The notes under the pieces: generated by a model | The model's database searches: none | Told to the model about the DNA's origin: nothing | The model's input: the letters and a program-made list of their open reading frames with translations, nothing else | Made by a program: the position numbers and the translations under genes | DNA from: Clostridiales bacterium | GTDB lineage: Bacteria; Bacillota; Clostridia; Tissierellales; Dethiosulfatibacteraceae | Assembly (NCBI GenBank): GCA_003539375.1 | Contig: DPPH01000183.1 | Coordinates: 1 to 5,650, forward strand | Length of the DNA stretch: 5,650 nucleotides | Reading direction: 5' to 3' | Shown here: positions 1-5,620 of the stretch, one piece after another | Layout of the letters: every line of letters starts with the position of its first letter | Numbering within the stretch: the stretch's first letter is position 1

Positions 1-81
1 CCCTGTAGTAAATCTGTAAAGATCATCTATTCCATATCTGCCCTGCATAAATTTTGCAATCTTGTATTTAAAATTATTCAT
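1..81 (-). CDS. N-terminus of small 'GRYG' protein, probably membrane-associated (partial)
   Basis: Only the first 27 codons are present; the gene runs off the left edge without a stop. The peptide contains K-F-M-Q-G-R-Y-G-I-D-D-L at residues 10-21. This resembles the start of a family of small uncharacterised clostridial proteins that open with an 'F-M-x-G-R-Y-G-x-D-x-L' segment and then, as I recall, carry hydrophobic helices; the helices would lie outside the window. The ATG at 81-79 is preceded by AAAGGA at a spacing of 7, a good Shine-Dalgarno site. The gap from the upstream J-domain gene is only 18 nt, so this is very likely the third gene of the same transcript. That it is coding rests on the ribosome binding site, the uninterrupted frame and the recognisable motif. 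No function is known to me, and membrane localisation is recalled from relatives, not seen here. Confidence 0.72.
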   Translation of the reverse strand, partial: MNNFKYKIAKFMQGRYGIDDLYRFTTG

Positions 82-99
82 AAAAACATCCTTTCTTAT

Positions 100-669
100 T
101 TAACAGCACCAGCAGCAAAACATATTTAAAAGAGCAAATCTTACACACATGGTGCCTATGTCTTCAAAACTTCCAAAGGTCTGACTTCTCTGCTGGTATG
201 TCCTTCCCCTATTTTGAAGTAAATCTAAAACTCTTTTATATTCATCATTTGATGGATCCATATTTACAGCCATTTGAGCATGGTTTACAGCCATTATCCT
301 ATTTCCAATACCAGCATGAGCTACTGCACTAAAGTAGTACCATTCAGCAGTTCTATCTCTCATATTACCTAAAATATTTAGAGCCTGTATGTACTGACCT
401 ACCGCTATGTACTTTCTAACGGTTTCAAAATTAAAACTACCACTGCCTGTATATCCACTGTTGTAAGCCTGCTGATATCCTCCACCAAAAGGAGTGCCGT
501 TTTTTATACTTTCGTAAGCGTTATTGATTTCACTCATTTTTTTAGTTGAATAATCATCTCCGTTGTTCAAATCCGGATGATATTTTTTCGCAAGTTTTCT
601 ATAAGCTTTTGATATTTCTTCATCGGAAGCATCCCTTGATACTCCTAAGACCTCATAGGGATCTCTCAT
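100..669 (-). CDS. J-domain (DnaJ-like) protein with TPR-like middle and Cys-rich C-terminus
   Basis: A 189-residue protein. Residues 2-57 form a J domain: D-P-Y-E-V-L-G-V at 3-10, a basic helix II (K21-A-Y-R-K-L-A-K-K-Y) and the diagnostic H31-P32-D33 loop that stimulates Hsp70 ATPase activity. A Gly/Tyr-rich linker follows (about 60-78). Residues 80-150 are helical with TPR-like spacing (A-L-N-I-L around 96-100; Y-Y-F-S-A-V-A-H-A-G at 111-120; M-A-V-N-M-D-P at 133-139). The tail holds C175 and ends C-C-W-C-C (185-189). It lacks the zinc-finger and client-binding domains of true DnaJ, so it is a specialised co-chaperone, probably recruiting DnaK to a particular partner. The start is supported by AAGGAG (682-677) 7 nt upstream of ATG. 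It overlaps the end of the DUF5685 gene by 17 nt, implying translational coupling. The cysteine tail could bind metal, be oxidised or anchor the protein; the sequence does not decide. Confidence 0.9.
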   Translation of the reverse strand: MRDPYEVLGVSRDASDEEISKAYRKLAKKYHPDLNNGDDYSTKKMSEINNAYESIKNGTPFGGGYQQAYNSGYTGSGSFNFETVRKYIAVGQYIQALNILGNMRDRTAEWYYFSAVAHAGIGNRIMAVNHAQMAVNMDPSNDEYKRVLDLLQNRGRTYQQRSQTFGSFEDIGTMCVRFALLNMFCCWCC

Positions 670-1486
670 GATTTTTCTCCTTTTCCTTTGCTTTTTTTAA
701 TTCGTATTTCATCCATACCCCTGAATACAGTATATTTTCTATAAGCTCCTTATCCTTTACTACATTTAAAGATTCGTATACTTCCGTGCAATCAGCCATT
801 AGTATATTCAATATATCCTTAAACATATTTGAAGGTACAGTTATTAAAGGATTGTATCTTTCTTTCTTTAAGTCTTCTTTAAAATCCATTACAGCATCCA
901 TTATGTAAATGAATTTCCCCAGTGCTTTTCCAAAATCTCTTAATTTGCTTTCATGTTCATCTTTTTTATATGCAAACACTTCCCCCAGTATTTCACCGAA
1001 AGATTCGGCTGGAATATCTGGATTAGTTTCTCCTCTTTTTTCAATCAAGGATAGTTCTTTAAGTTTACCTTTAATTAACTTTGTTTTCTCAGGATATTTT
1101 TTTTCTACTTTTTCGAATTCTTTATGATATACCTTAGCTTCCCCTAGAGCCAATAAACTCCTATCATCTTCCCAGTCATCAAGAAAGTTAAAATATGTAA
1201 GTAAAATATTCATATCCGAAGCATACTTGGTTATATCATTGTACCAGTAGTCGTGTTTATCTAAAGGATGGGCTACACATCTCTCCTGTCCTTTTTCCAC
1301 GACTTTTATATTATATACCGAAGAAAGAATAAGTACAAGAAAGGTCATATCGTAGTTTAAGGTTATCCTACTTTTTGCACCGTGTTCCTTACCTAAGGTT
1401 CTACACAAACCGCAGTAGCACGCTTTATAGTACTTCTCCTGATCTTCATTTAATTTTTCTCTATTTGCTGCCACGTATCCAAACAT
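653..1486 (-). CDS. DUF5685 family protein
   Basis: A 277-residue protein of unknown function, recognised as DUF5685 by its opening M-F-G-Y-V, the C-Y-C-G-L-C-R-T-L segment (C23, C25, C28), N-Y-D-M-T-F-L at 44-50, R-C-x-x-H-P (C70, H73), A-S-D-M-N at 89-93 and D-D-W-E-D-D at 103-108. The cysteines with H73 could form a metal site (inference). The acidic motif D103-D104-x-x-D107 and a second one, D197-x3-D201-x2-E204-D205 followed by R210-Y211-x-P213, resemble the paired aspartate-rich motifs of squalene/phytoene-synthase-type enzymes; see findings. There is no signal peptide. Segment 47-57 is hydrophobic but short. The C-terminus is Lys/Glu-rich. The start has AGAGGG 5 nt upstream of ATG. It is the first gene of a transcript with the J-domain gene, which begins inside its 3' end, and with the GRYG gene. 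Family assignment is fairly sure; function is unknown. Confidence 0.85.
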   Translation of the reverse strand: MFGYVAANREKLNEDQEKYYKACYCGLCRTLGKEHGAKSRITLNYDMTFLVLILSSVYNIKVVEKGQERCVAHPLDKHDYWYNDITKYASDMNILLTYFNFLDDWEDDRSLLALGEAKVYHKEFEKVEKKYPEKTKLIKGKLKELSLIEKRGETNPDIPAESFGEILGEVFAYKKDEHESKLRDFGKALGKFIYIMDAVMDFKEDLKKERYNPLITVPSNMFKDILNILMADCTEVYESLNVVKDKELIENILYSGVWMKYELKKAKEKEKNHERSL

Positions 1487-1522
1487 TATATCCCTCTATT
1501 TCTGAAAATAATTATACATTAC

Positions 1523-1536
1523 TTATCTTAAGATAA
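1523..1536. repeat. Perfect 14-bp palindrome, candidate operator
   Basis: TTATCTTAAGATAA is identical to its own reverse complement. It lies in the 81-nt gap between the glmE terminator and the DUF5685 gene and overlaps the candidate promoter at its -10 element, a typical place for a dimeric repressor site. No regulator binding this sequence is recognised. In AT-rich DNA a palindrome of this length can arise by chance, so the operator role is inference. Confidence 0.4.
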
Positions 1537-1553
1537 TCTGAAGTTTTTATCAA
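1525..1553 (-). promoter_or_regulatory. Candidate sigma-70/SigA promoter for the DUF5685 operon
   Basis: On the minus strand TTGATA (1553-1548, one mismatch to TTGACA) is followed after exactly 17 nt by TAAGAT (1530-1525, four of six matches to TATAAT). An alternative, better -10 (TATAAT, 1516-1511) lies closer to the gene but has no good -35 at 16-18 nt. A terminator directly upstream makes an independent promoter in this gap likely. Which -10 is used cannot be settled by eye. Confidence 0.4.
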
Positions 1554-1567
1554 GATATTATTTCAGT

Positions 1568-1594
1568 AAAAAAGACTGAGATTTCCTCAGCCTT
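1568..1594 (-). terminator. Rho-independent terminator of the glutamate mutase operon
   Basis: Minus strand: AAGGCTGAG, loop GAAAT, then CTCAGTCTT running into a stretch of six T. The stem is 9 bp with one G-U pair and a 5-nt loop. It begins inside the glmE TAA stop codon, so there is no 3' untranslated spacer. It closes the operon and separates it from the DUF5685 cluster. Confidence 0.9.
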
Positions 1595-3041
1595 ATTTTC
1601 TGCCAATCAACTTGCCTCTACTTACTGCATATATATCATCTATAGTCATTTTGAAATTCACATCTCTCTTTTCATATTTTCCTCGTTCTTCTAGTTTCTT
1701 TCTATTATAATCCAATATATCTTTAGTAAAAGGAAGGTTTCCTGGCACTAAATACCTTATAGCACCCTGATTATCTCTTGCCGGCATCATCTTTCCTAAA
1801 TTAAAAATAGAAGGTCCAAAAGGTATATCTATTATACCATTTTCTATAGCTTTAACCGTTCCCTGGGCTATGTCTCCCTTCCCAACATCAATTACCTTAC
1901 TTATAATGCATTCAGTTTCCTTTCTTATTACGCTCATCTCTTCTTCTAATTCTTTGCTTATCGGCATTTTTTGACCTTCATACATGCTTAGGGTCATTTT
2001 TGTAGTTCTTATACCAGAGGCATTTGCTTCTTTACTAGGTATACCGTGAGCTTCGTGAGGGGTTTTTACTATTACCTTTGTAGCTCCTGCTAAAGCTGCA
2101 GTCATAGATCCTATTGATATAACTCCAAAAGCCTTAGCCTCATCTTCTGGAAAACCTCCCATCCACTGATGAAAAACTGTAGTTACAAAGCAATCTTTAT
2201 ATCCGTATTTTTTTAAGTATTCTTCAGCCTGTTCTTCTAATACTTTAACCGCTGCTACATCTTGAATTAAATTTCCACCTTGACCGTAACCTAGAGTAAT
2301 ACTCTTTACCCCTTGCTCAGCTGCCAACAAAGCTTCAATTATACCGACTGAATTAGATGTAGATGGTGGCACTAAAGTGCCTGTAAGAGGACCAAAAGGT
2401 TCTCTATTAATTTCTATTCCCTGTTCTTCATAAAATCCAGCTAATCTATCACAGTACTGCCAATCGTAGAGAGTCTTCTCTACAGATACATTTTTAGCAT
2501 AGGGTATATTGTAGCTTATACCTCCTCCTTCATTGGAAGTCCATCCCGAAGCATGTATTATTTCTGATAAAAGTCTCGAATCTGGAGTTCCGTGTCTCGC
2601 CTGCAAAGGTTTATCTACGTTTTCAAATACCTGTCTACATCCTCTAACTCCATGATTTACAGCAGGGAACCCGTTTAGTAAAGACCTGCCTTCTCTTATA
2701 GAATCTTCTATACCTATCTCACATTCCTTATATCTATTTTGTCTTGTATATGAATCAATGGTAGAGGGCAAAAGGTCCGCCCCTCCTTCTTTAGATAGAT
2801 AATTCATTAATTCTATATGTTTATCTAATAGACCAACACCAGCTCTAGGCTGAGCTAAGGTTACACCTTCATCTTTAGCCTTTTTTAATTTCTTAGCAAA
2901 ATTCATATGGTCAGGAACTTTCTTTAAATAATCCACCGCTTCTTTTAAATCTACCTCTTTCCCAGTTTCCCATTGAGATAATACTTCTTCTCTTAATTTA
3001 AAAAATTCTCCTTCAGATGTTTTTCTGTTTTTTAGCTTCAT
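1593..3041 (-). CDS. glmE: Glutamate (methylaspartate) mutase epsilon subunit, GlmE/MutE
   Basis: Catalytic TIM-barrel subunit of coenzyme-B12 glutamate mutase (EC 5.4.99.1). With GlmS it interconverts L-glutamate and (2S,3S)-3-methylaspartate in the cytoplasm by a radical carbon-skeleton rearrangement. From the start chosen here the protein is 482 residues and its numbering matches the Clostridium cochlearium enzyme (about 483) without gaps through residue 330, as far as I recall that sequence. The substrate 'arginine claw' R66, R100 and R149 is present (Q-P-R-A-G, S-Y-T-R-Q-N-R, L-Q-A-R-H), as are E171, Y177 and Y181 (N-E-G-G-G-I-S-Y-N-I-P-Y), K326 and E330 (V-K-T-P-H-E). All known active-site residues I can check are intact, so this should be a true glutamate mutase. 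A longer reading from TTG at 3062 adds seven residues but is rejected: AGGAG at 3053-3049 lies inside that extension and 7 nt before ATG 3041. That site spans the glmL stop codon, suggesting coupling. No methylaspartate ammonia-lyase gene follows. Confidence 0.97.
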   Translation of the reverse strand: MKLKNRKTSEGEFFKLREEVLSQWETGKEVDLKEAVDYLKKVPDHMNFAKKLKKAKDEGVTLAQPRAGVGLLDKHIELMNYLSKEGGADLLPSTIDSYTRQNRYKECEIGIEDSIREGRSLLNGFPAVNHGVRGCRQVFENVDKPLQARHGTPDSRLLSEIIHASGWTSNEGGGISYNIPYAKNVSVEKTLYDWQYCDRLAGFYEEQGIEINREPFGPLTGTLVPPSTSNSVGIIEALLAAEQGVKSITLGYGQGGNLIQDVAAVKVLEEQAEEYLKKYGYKDCFVTTVFHQWMGGFPEDEAKAFGVISIGSMTAALAGATKVIVKTPHEAHGIPSKEANASGIRTTKMTLSMYEGQKMPISKELEEEMSVIRKETECIISKVIDVGKGDIAQGTVKAIENGIIDIPFGPSIFNLGKMMPARDNQGAIRYLVPGNLPFTKDILDYNRKKLEERGKYEKRDVNFKMTIDDIYAVSRGKLIGRK

Positions 3042-3048
3042 CATTACG

Positions 3049-3053
3049 CTCCT
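3049..3053 (-). promoter_or_regulatory. Ribosome binding site that sets the glmE start
   Basis: AGGAG, formed partly from the last two bases of the glmL TAG stop codon. It is 7 nt before ATG 3041 and 4 nt before ATG 3044, so translation should begin at 3041, the start that aligns with characterised GlmE proteins, and not at the TTG at 3062. Confidence 0.8.
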
Positions 3054-4434
3054 ATACTTCAACTACATATTTTTTTAAAATTCTAACAGCTTTATCTTCA
3101 TCTATCATGCTTAATAGACCCATTGCTGATAGAATATATTTTTTATCAAGTAAACATTTTGGATTTTTCGGTTTTAGAGAATCAGGTTCTTCATCTTTAT
3201 ATAATCCAACCTCCAAAATACTTCTAGGATTTTCACTATTTACCAGTACTCCCCCGGTGCCTATAATAGAGGATAAATTCTGTAAATCTTTTCCTTCCTG
3301 ATAAAAAACCATCCCATTGGGAGTATATACAGATTCAATACTCCCCGCATGACGTTTTACAGATAAATCAACACATACTTTAGCTAAAGACTCATCGAAA
3401 TATCTGCCTTCTTCATTTTCCGGGACCATATCTGCATTGCTGTTTCTATTTTCTACTTCATAAGATATGTTATATTTCTTCCCTACAAGATATTTTTTCA
3501 AGAGAAAACTACCAGAACCTTCATATAAAGATTTTGCAGAATATCTTAATCCTAAATCTCCCTCTACAGTCCTTTTAATAAAGGGTTCTTCCAAACCTTT
3601 TAACAATATTGAGGATTTAGTTGGAAACCCATCTGATGCTGAATGTACATCAGTAGTTGCTCCACCTATATCTACTACCATCATATCGCCTATTCCCGGT
3701 TCACAAGCTGTACCTTTAGCTAATATCTCTGCAGATCTTAAAACCGCCGCTGGAGTAGGCATAACCACTTGAGATATTCTGTTCTCTACTTCTTCCATTC
3801 CCGGTACATGGGTTATATTTTCCATGAATATTTCCCTTATTACTTCCCTTGCCGGTTCGATATTCAACTTATTTAATTTAGGCATTACATTTTCTGTAAT
3901 ATAGTATTCTATATCATCTTTAAATATTTCTTTTATCTGGTCTGTACAACTTTTATTCCCACCTACAACTATTGGAATCTTTATGTTGTGTTTTGCTATC
4001 ATCTTAGCATTATGTAGTATTGTTTTCCTATTTCCACCATCGGTTCCACCGGCAAGAAGGATTATATTTGCCTCAGAATTTTTAATTTCTTCAATTTCAT
4101 CATCGTTCAGCTGGAAACTATAAGTTTTTATTACCTTAGCACCTGCTCCTAAAGCAGCCCTTTTTGCTGCTTCTGCTGTAAGCTCCGGTACTAAGCCTAG
4201 GGCTATGATTTTAAGCCCTCCTGCTGCAGAAGAACATGCCATTCTTTTAATTATGTTTATCTCCCCGCCTACTTTACTCCTTAATTCTGCAAGAGCCCTT
4301 TCATATCCATTCACCACATTTTCTTTGACAGTAGTGTGAGATTTAGAAGTAGCTATTATCCTATCTTTATTTACATCTACCAAGGTTAATTTAGTAAATG
4401 TACTTCCAAAGTCTATAAATAGAAATCCATCCAT
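3052..4434 (-). CDS. glmL: GlmL/MutL, ATPase accessory protein of glutamate mutase
   Basis: A 460-residue member of the MutL family of the actin-like ATPase (ASKHA) fold, encoded between the two subunits of clostridial glutamate mutase. It is not the DNA mismatch-repair MutL. Residues 7-15 (I-D-F-G-S-T-F-T-K) form the phosphate-1 loop. A-G-G-T-D-G-G at 128-134 is a glycine-rich conserved loop. D255-I-G-G-A-T-T-D262 is the phosphate-2 loop, and I-I-G-T-G-G-V at 390-396 fits the adenosine-binding segment. By analogy with reactivating factors of other B12 enzymes it probably helps exchange damaged cobalamin or assemble the holoenzyme; that role is inferred for this family. ATG lies 2 nt after the glmS stop and only a weak AAGG is seen upstream, so translation probably depends on ribosomes finishing glmS. 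Length and motifs indicate an intact gene. Confidence 0.95.
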   Translation of the reverse strand: MDGFLFIDFGSTFTKLTLVDVNKDRIIATSKSHTTVKENVVNGYERALAELRSKVGGEINIIKRMACSSAAGGLKIIALGLVPELTAEAAKRAALGAGAKVIKTYSFQLNDDEIEEIKNSEANIILLAGGTDGGNRKTILHNAKMIAKHNIKIPIVVGGNKSCTDQIKEIFKDDIEYYITENVMPKLNKLNIEPAREVIREIFMENITHVPGMEEVENRISQVVMPTPAAVLRSAEILAKGTACEPGIGDMMVVDIGGATTDVHSASDGFPTKSSILLKGLEEPFIKRTVEGDLGLRYSAKSLYEGSGSFLLKKYLVGKKYNISYEVENRNSNADMVPENEEGRYFDESLAKVCVDLSVKRHAGSIESVYTPNGMVFYQEGKDLQNLSSIIGTGGVLVNSENPRSILEVGLYKDEEPDSLKPKNPKCLLDKKYILSAMGLLSMIDEDKAVRILKKYVVEV

Positions 4435-4436
4435 TG

Positions 4437-4868
4437 TTAAACCGCTGCCTTATGTTCCTTATATAAATCTGCTCTTAAATCCTCAAGAGCTCTTTCCACT
4501 GTCGTCCCTGGTGGATAAATCCTATCAAAACCCATTGCACTAAACCTATATTTTACATCTTTCCATTCCTGTTTGCCTACTACTATGTTTCCTCCAACAT
4601 ACAAAAGCACATCTTCAAGACCAGCTTCAACGCATTTGTTTTTCATGCCTCTGCAGTCTATTTCTCCATGACCGTATAAGGAAGAAACCATAATCACATC
4701 TGCATCTGTTTCTATAGCAGCATTTATAAAATCTTCTTGTGGAGACATTACTCCTATATTTACTACATTAAAGCCTGCTTCTGTTAAAGCATGGTCTAAT
4801 ATTTTATTTCCAACAGCATGACAGTCGGAACCTATAACTCCTAAAACGATAGTTTTTTTATCTTGCAT
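4437..4868 (-). CDS. glmS: Glutamate (methylaspartate) mutase sigma subunit, GlmS/MutS, B12-binding
   Basis: Small cobalamin-binding subunit (143 residues; relatives are about 137) of glutamate mutase. It has a Rossmann-like fold that holds adenosylcobalamin base-off/His-on at the interface with GlmE. The signature D15-x-H17-x-x-G20 (S-D-C-H-A-V-G) supplies the histidine that ligates cobalt. S62-x-L64 and G92-G93 (Y-V-G-G-N) complete the usual B12-binding set that contacts the nucleotide tail. All are intact. AGGAGG at 4879-4874 lies 5 nt before the ATG, the strongest ribosome binding site in the operon. The gap from the upstream RraA-like gene is 19 nt. The symbol is shared with glucosamine-6-phosphate synthase, and the alternative name mutS with a mismatch-repair gene; this protein is neither. 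Confidence 0.97.
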   Translation of the reverse strand: MQDKKTIVLGVIGSDCHAVGNKILDHALTEAGFNVVNIGVMSPQEDFINAAIETDADVIMVSSLYGHGEIDCRGMKNKCVEAGLEDVLLYVGGNIVVGKQEWKDVKYRFSAMGFDRIYPPGTTVERALEDLRADLYKEHKAAV

Positions 4869-4887
4869 TTTATCCTCCTGCTATATG

Positions 4888-5538
4888 TTATTTATTAACC
4901 CAATCTGGGACCAATTTTCCATCTTCAAGTTCTTTTATTCTCTCCCCTTCTCTAAGGAGTTTTGCCTCAGCTTTTTTCACAACATCTTCAAGTTCTTCTG
5001 GAGCTACCACAACTACCCCATCATCATCTCCAAATACTAAATCTCCTGGACATACCTTTACTCCTCCACAGGTGATTTCTGTGTTTATACTTCCTGGTCC
5101 ATCAACTGTAGGTCCTTTAGGGTAGGCACCGGCAGCAAAAATAGGTAGTCCCAACTCTTTAATATCTGCTAAATCTCTTACAAATCCTTCCAGTACTACT
5201 CCAGATAATCCAACAGCTAAAGCACCTCTACTCATCATTTCACCCCATACTGCAGCCTCTTGATTTTCACCATTTTCCATTACCAATACATAACCTTCTT
5301 CAGCTTTGTATATAGCTTTGTGTAGGTATAAATTATCTCCTGGTTTAACTTTCACAGTCAGAGCCGTTCCCTGAATCTTCATTCCTCCCTTTATCGGTTT
5401 TATCCGGTAGTTCATAGTCCTTGAATTTTCCATACCGTCGCTTATAAGGGAGGTCGAGAGCTTTCCCACTCTTTCCACTAGGTCCTGACTAATTTTCTTT
5501 GAATTTTTTTTAATATTTTTATCTTTTTTATCACTCAT
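4888..5538 (-). CDS. RraA/HMG-aldolase-like protein (putative oxoacid aldolase or decarboxylase)
   Basis: A 216-residue protein of the RraA-like superfamily, which includes class II 4-hydroxy-4-methyl-2-oxoglutarate (HMG) aldolases, oxaloacetate decarboxylases and the RNase E inhibitor RraA. Residues 1-15 are a Lys-rich extension. The core starts near D19-L-V-E-R. G108-style barrel strands lead to G-V-V-L-E-G-F-V-R121-D122-L-A-D125, with E100 (W-G-E) 21 residues before R121. This corresponds to the D-X20-R-D active-site pattern of HMG aldolase with Glu replacing the first Asp. R121 would bind the pyruvate moiety and D122 the divalent metal, so an enzyme is more likely than a pure RNase E inhibitor. 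P164-G-D-L-V-F-G-D-D-D-G at 164-174 is the usual C-terminal signature. First gene after the T-box leader and 19 nt before glmS, it probably acts on a metabolite of the methylaspartate route. The exact substrate is unknown. GAAGGGG 5 nt upstream supports the ATG. It is often annotated 'demethylmenaquinone methyltransferase', which is misleading. Confidence 0.88.
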   Translation of the reverse strand: MSDKKDKNIKKNSKKISQDLVERVGKLSTSLISDGMENSRTMNYRIKPIKGGMKIQGTALTVKVKPGDNLYLHKAIYKAEEGYVLVMENGENQEAAVWGEMMSRGALAVGLSGVVLEGFVRDLADIKELGLPIFAAGAYPKGPTVDGPGSINTEITCGGVKVCPGDLVFGDDDGVVVVAPEELEDVVKKAEAKLLREGERIKELEDGKLVPDWVNK

Positions 5539-5543
5539 TTATA

Positions 5544-5550
5544 CCCCTTC
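5544..5550 (-). promoter_or_regulatory. Ribosome binding site of the RraA-like gene
   Basis: GAAGGGG is 5 nt upstream of ATG 5538 and about 15 nt after the T-run of the leader terminator. It supports the full 216-residue reading, including the Lys-rich N-terminus. Confidence 0.65.
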
Positions 5551-5565
5551 TTTCTTTTTTTAAAT

Positions 5566-5620
5566 AAAAAAACCTTTCATCTCTACATACATCATTTAGA
5601 TATATATAGGGACGAAAGGT
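5566..5620 (-). terminator. T-box leader terminator (regulated, rho-independent)
   Basis: Minus-strand hairpin from 5620 to 5572: the 5' arm starts ACCUUUCGUCCCU and the 3' arm ends AGAGAUGAAAGGU. It pairs over 22 positions with one C-A mismatch and a few G-U pairs, has a UAAAU loop and is followed by seven T (5572-5566). Its 5' arm contains the bases UUUCGU and CCCU that the antiterminator also needs, so the two folds exclude each other. Confidence 0.93.

Noticed and set aside
909..1127. Open frame of 72 codons on the plus strand
   Set aside because: Lies wholly antisense inside the DUF5685 gene, its Ser/Leu/Phe-rich product resembles no family I know, and the minus-strand frame is clearly the coding one.
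3017..3301. Open frame of 94 codons on the plus strand
   Set aside because: Antisense to the glmL/glmE junction; both minus-strand genes are certain and the product has low-complexity Ser/Phe composition.
3467..3772. Open frame of 101 codons on the plus strand
   Set aside because: Antisense to conserved glmL motifs including the phosphate-2 loop; no recognisable domain.
3052..4868. Mismatch-repair MutS/MutL or glucosamine synthase GlmS, suggested by the gene names
   Set aside because: Sequence motifs are D-x-H-x-x-G cobalamin binding and an actin-like ATPase; the names only coincide with those of unrelated genes.
4888..5538. Naming the RraA-like gene as menaquinone methyltransferase or RNase E inhibitor
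   Set aside because: No SAM-binding motif is present, and retention of R121-D122 with acidic metal-site residues favours an aldolase/decarboxylase.
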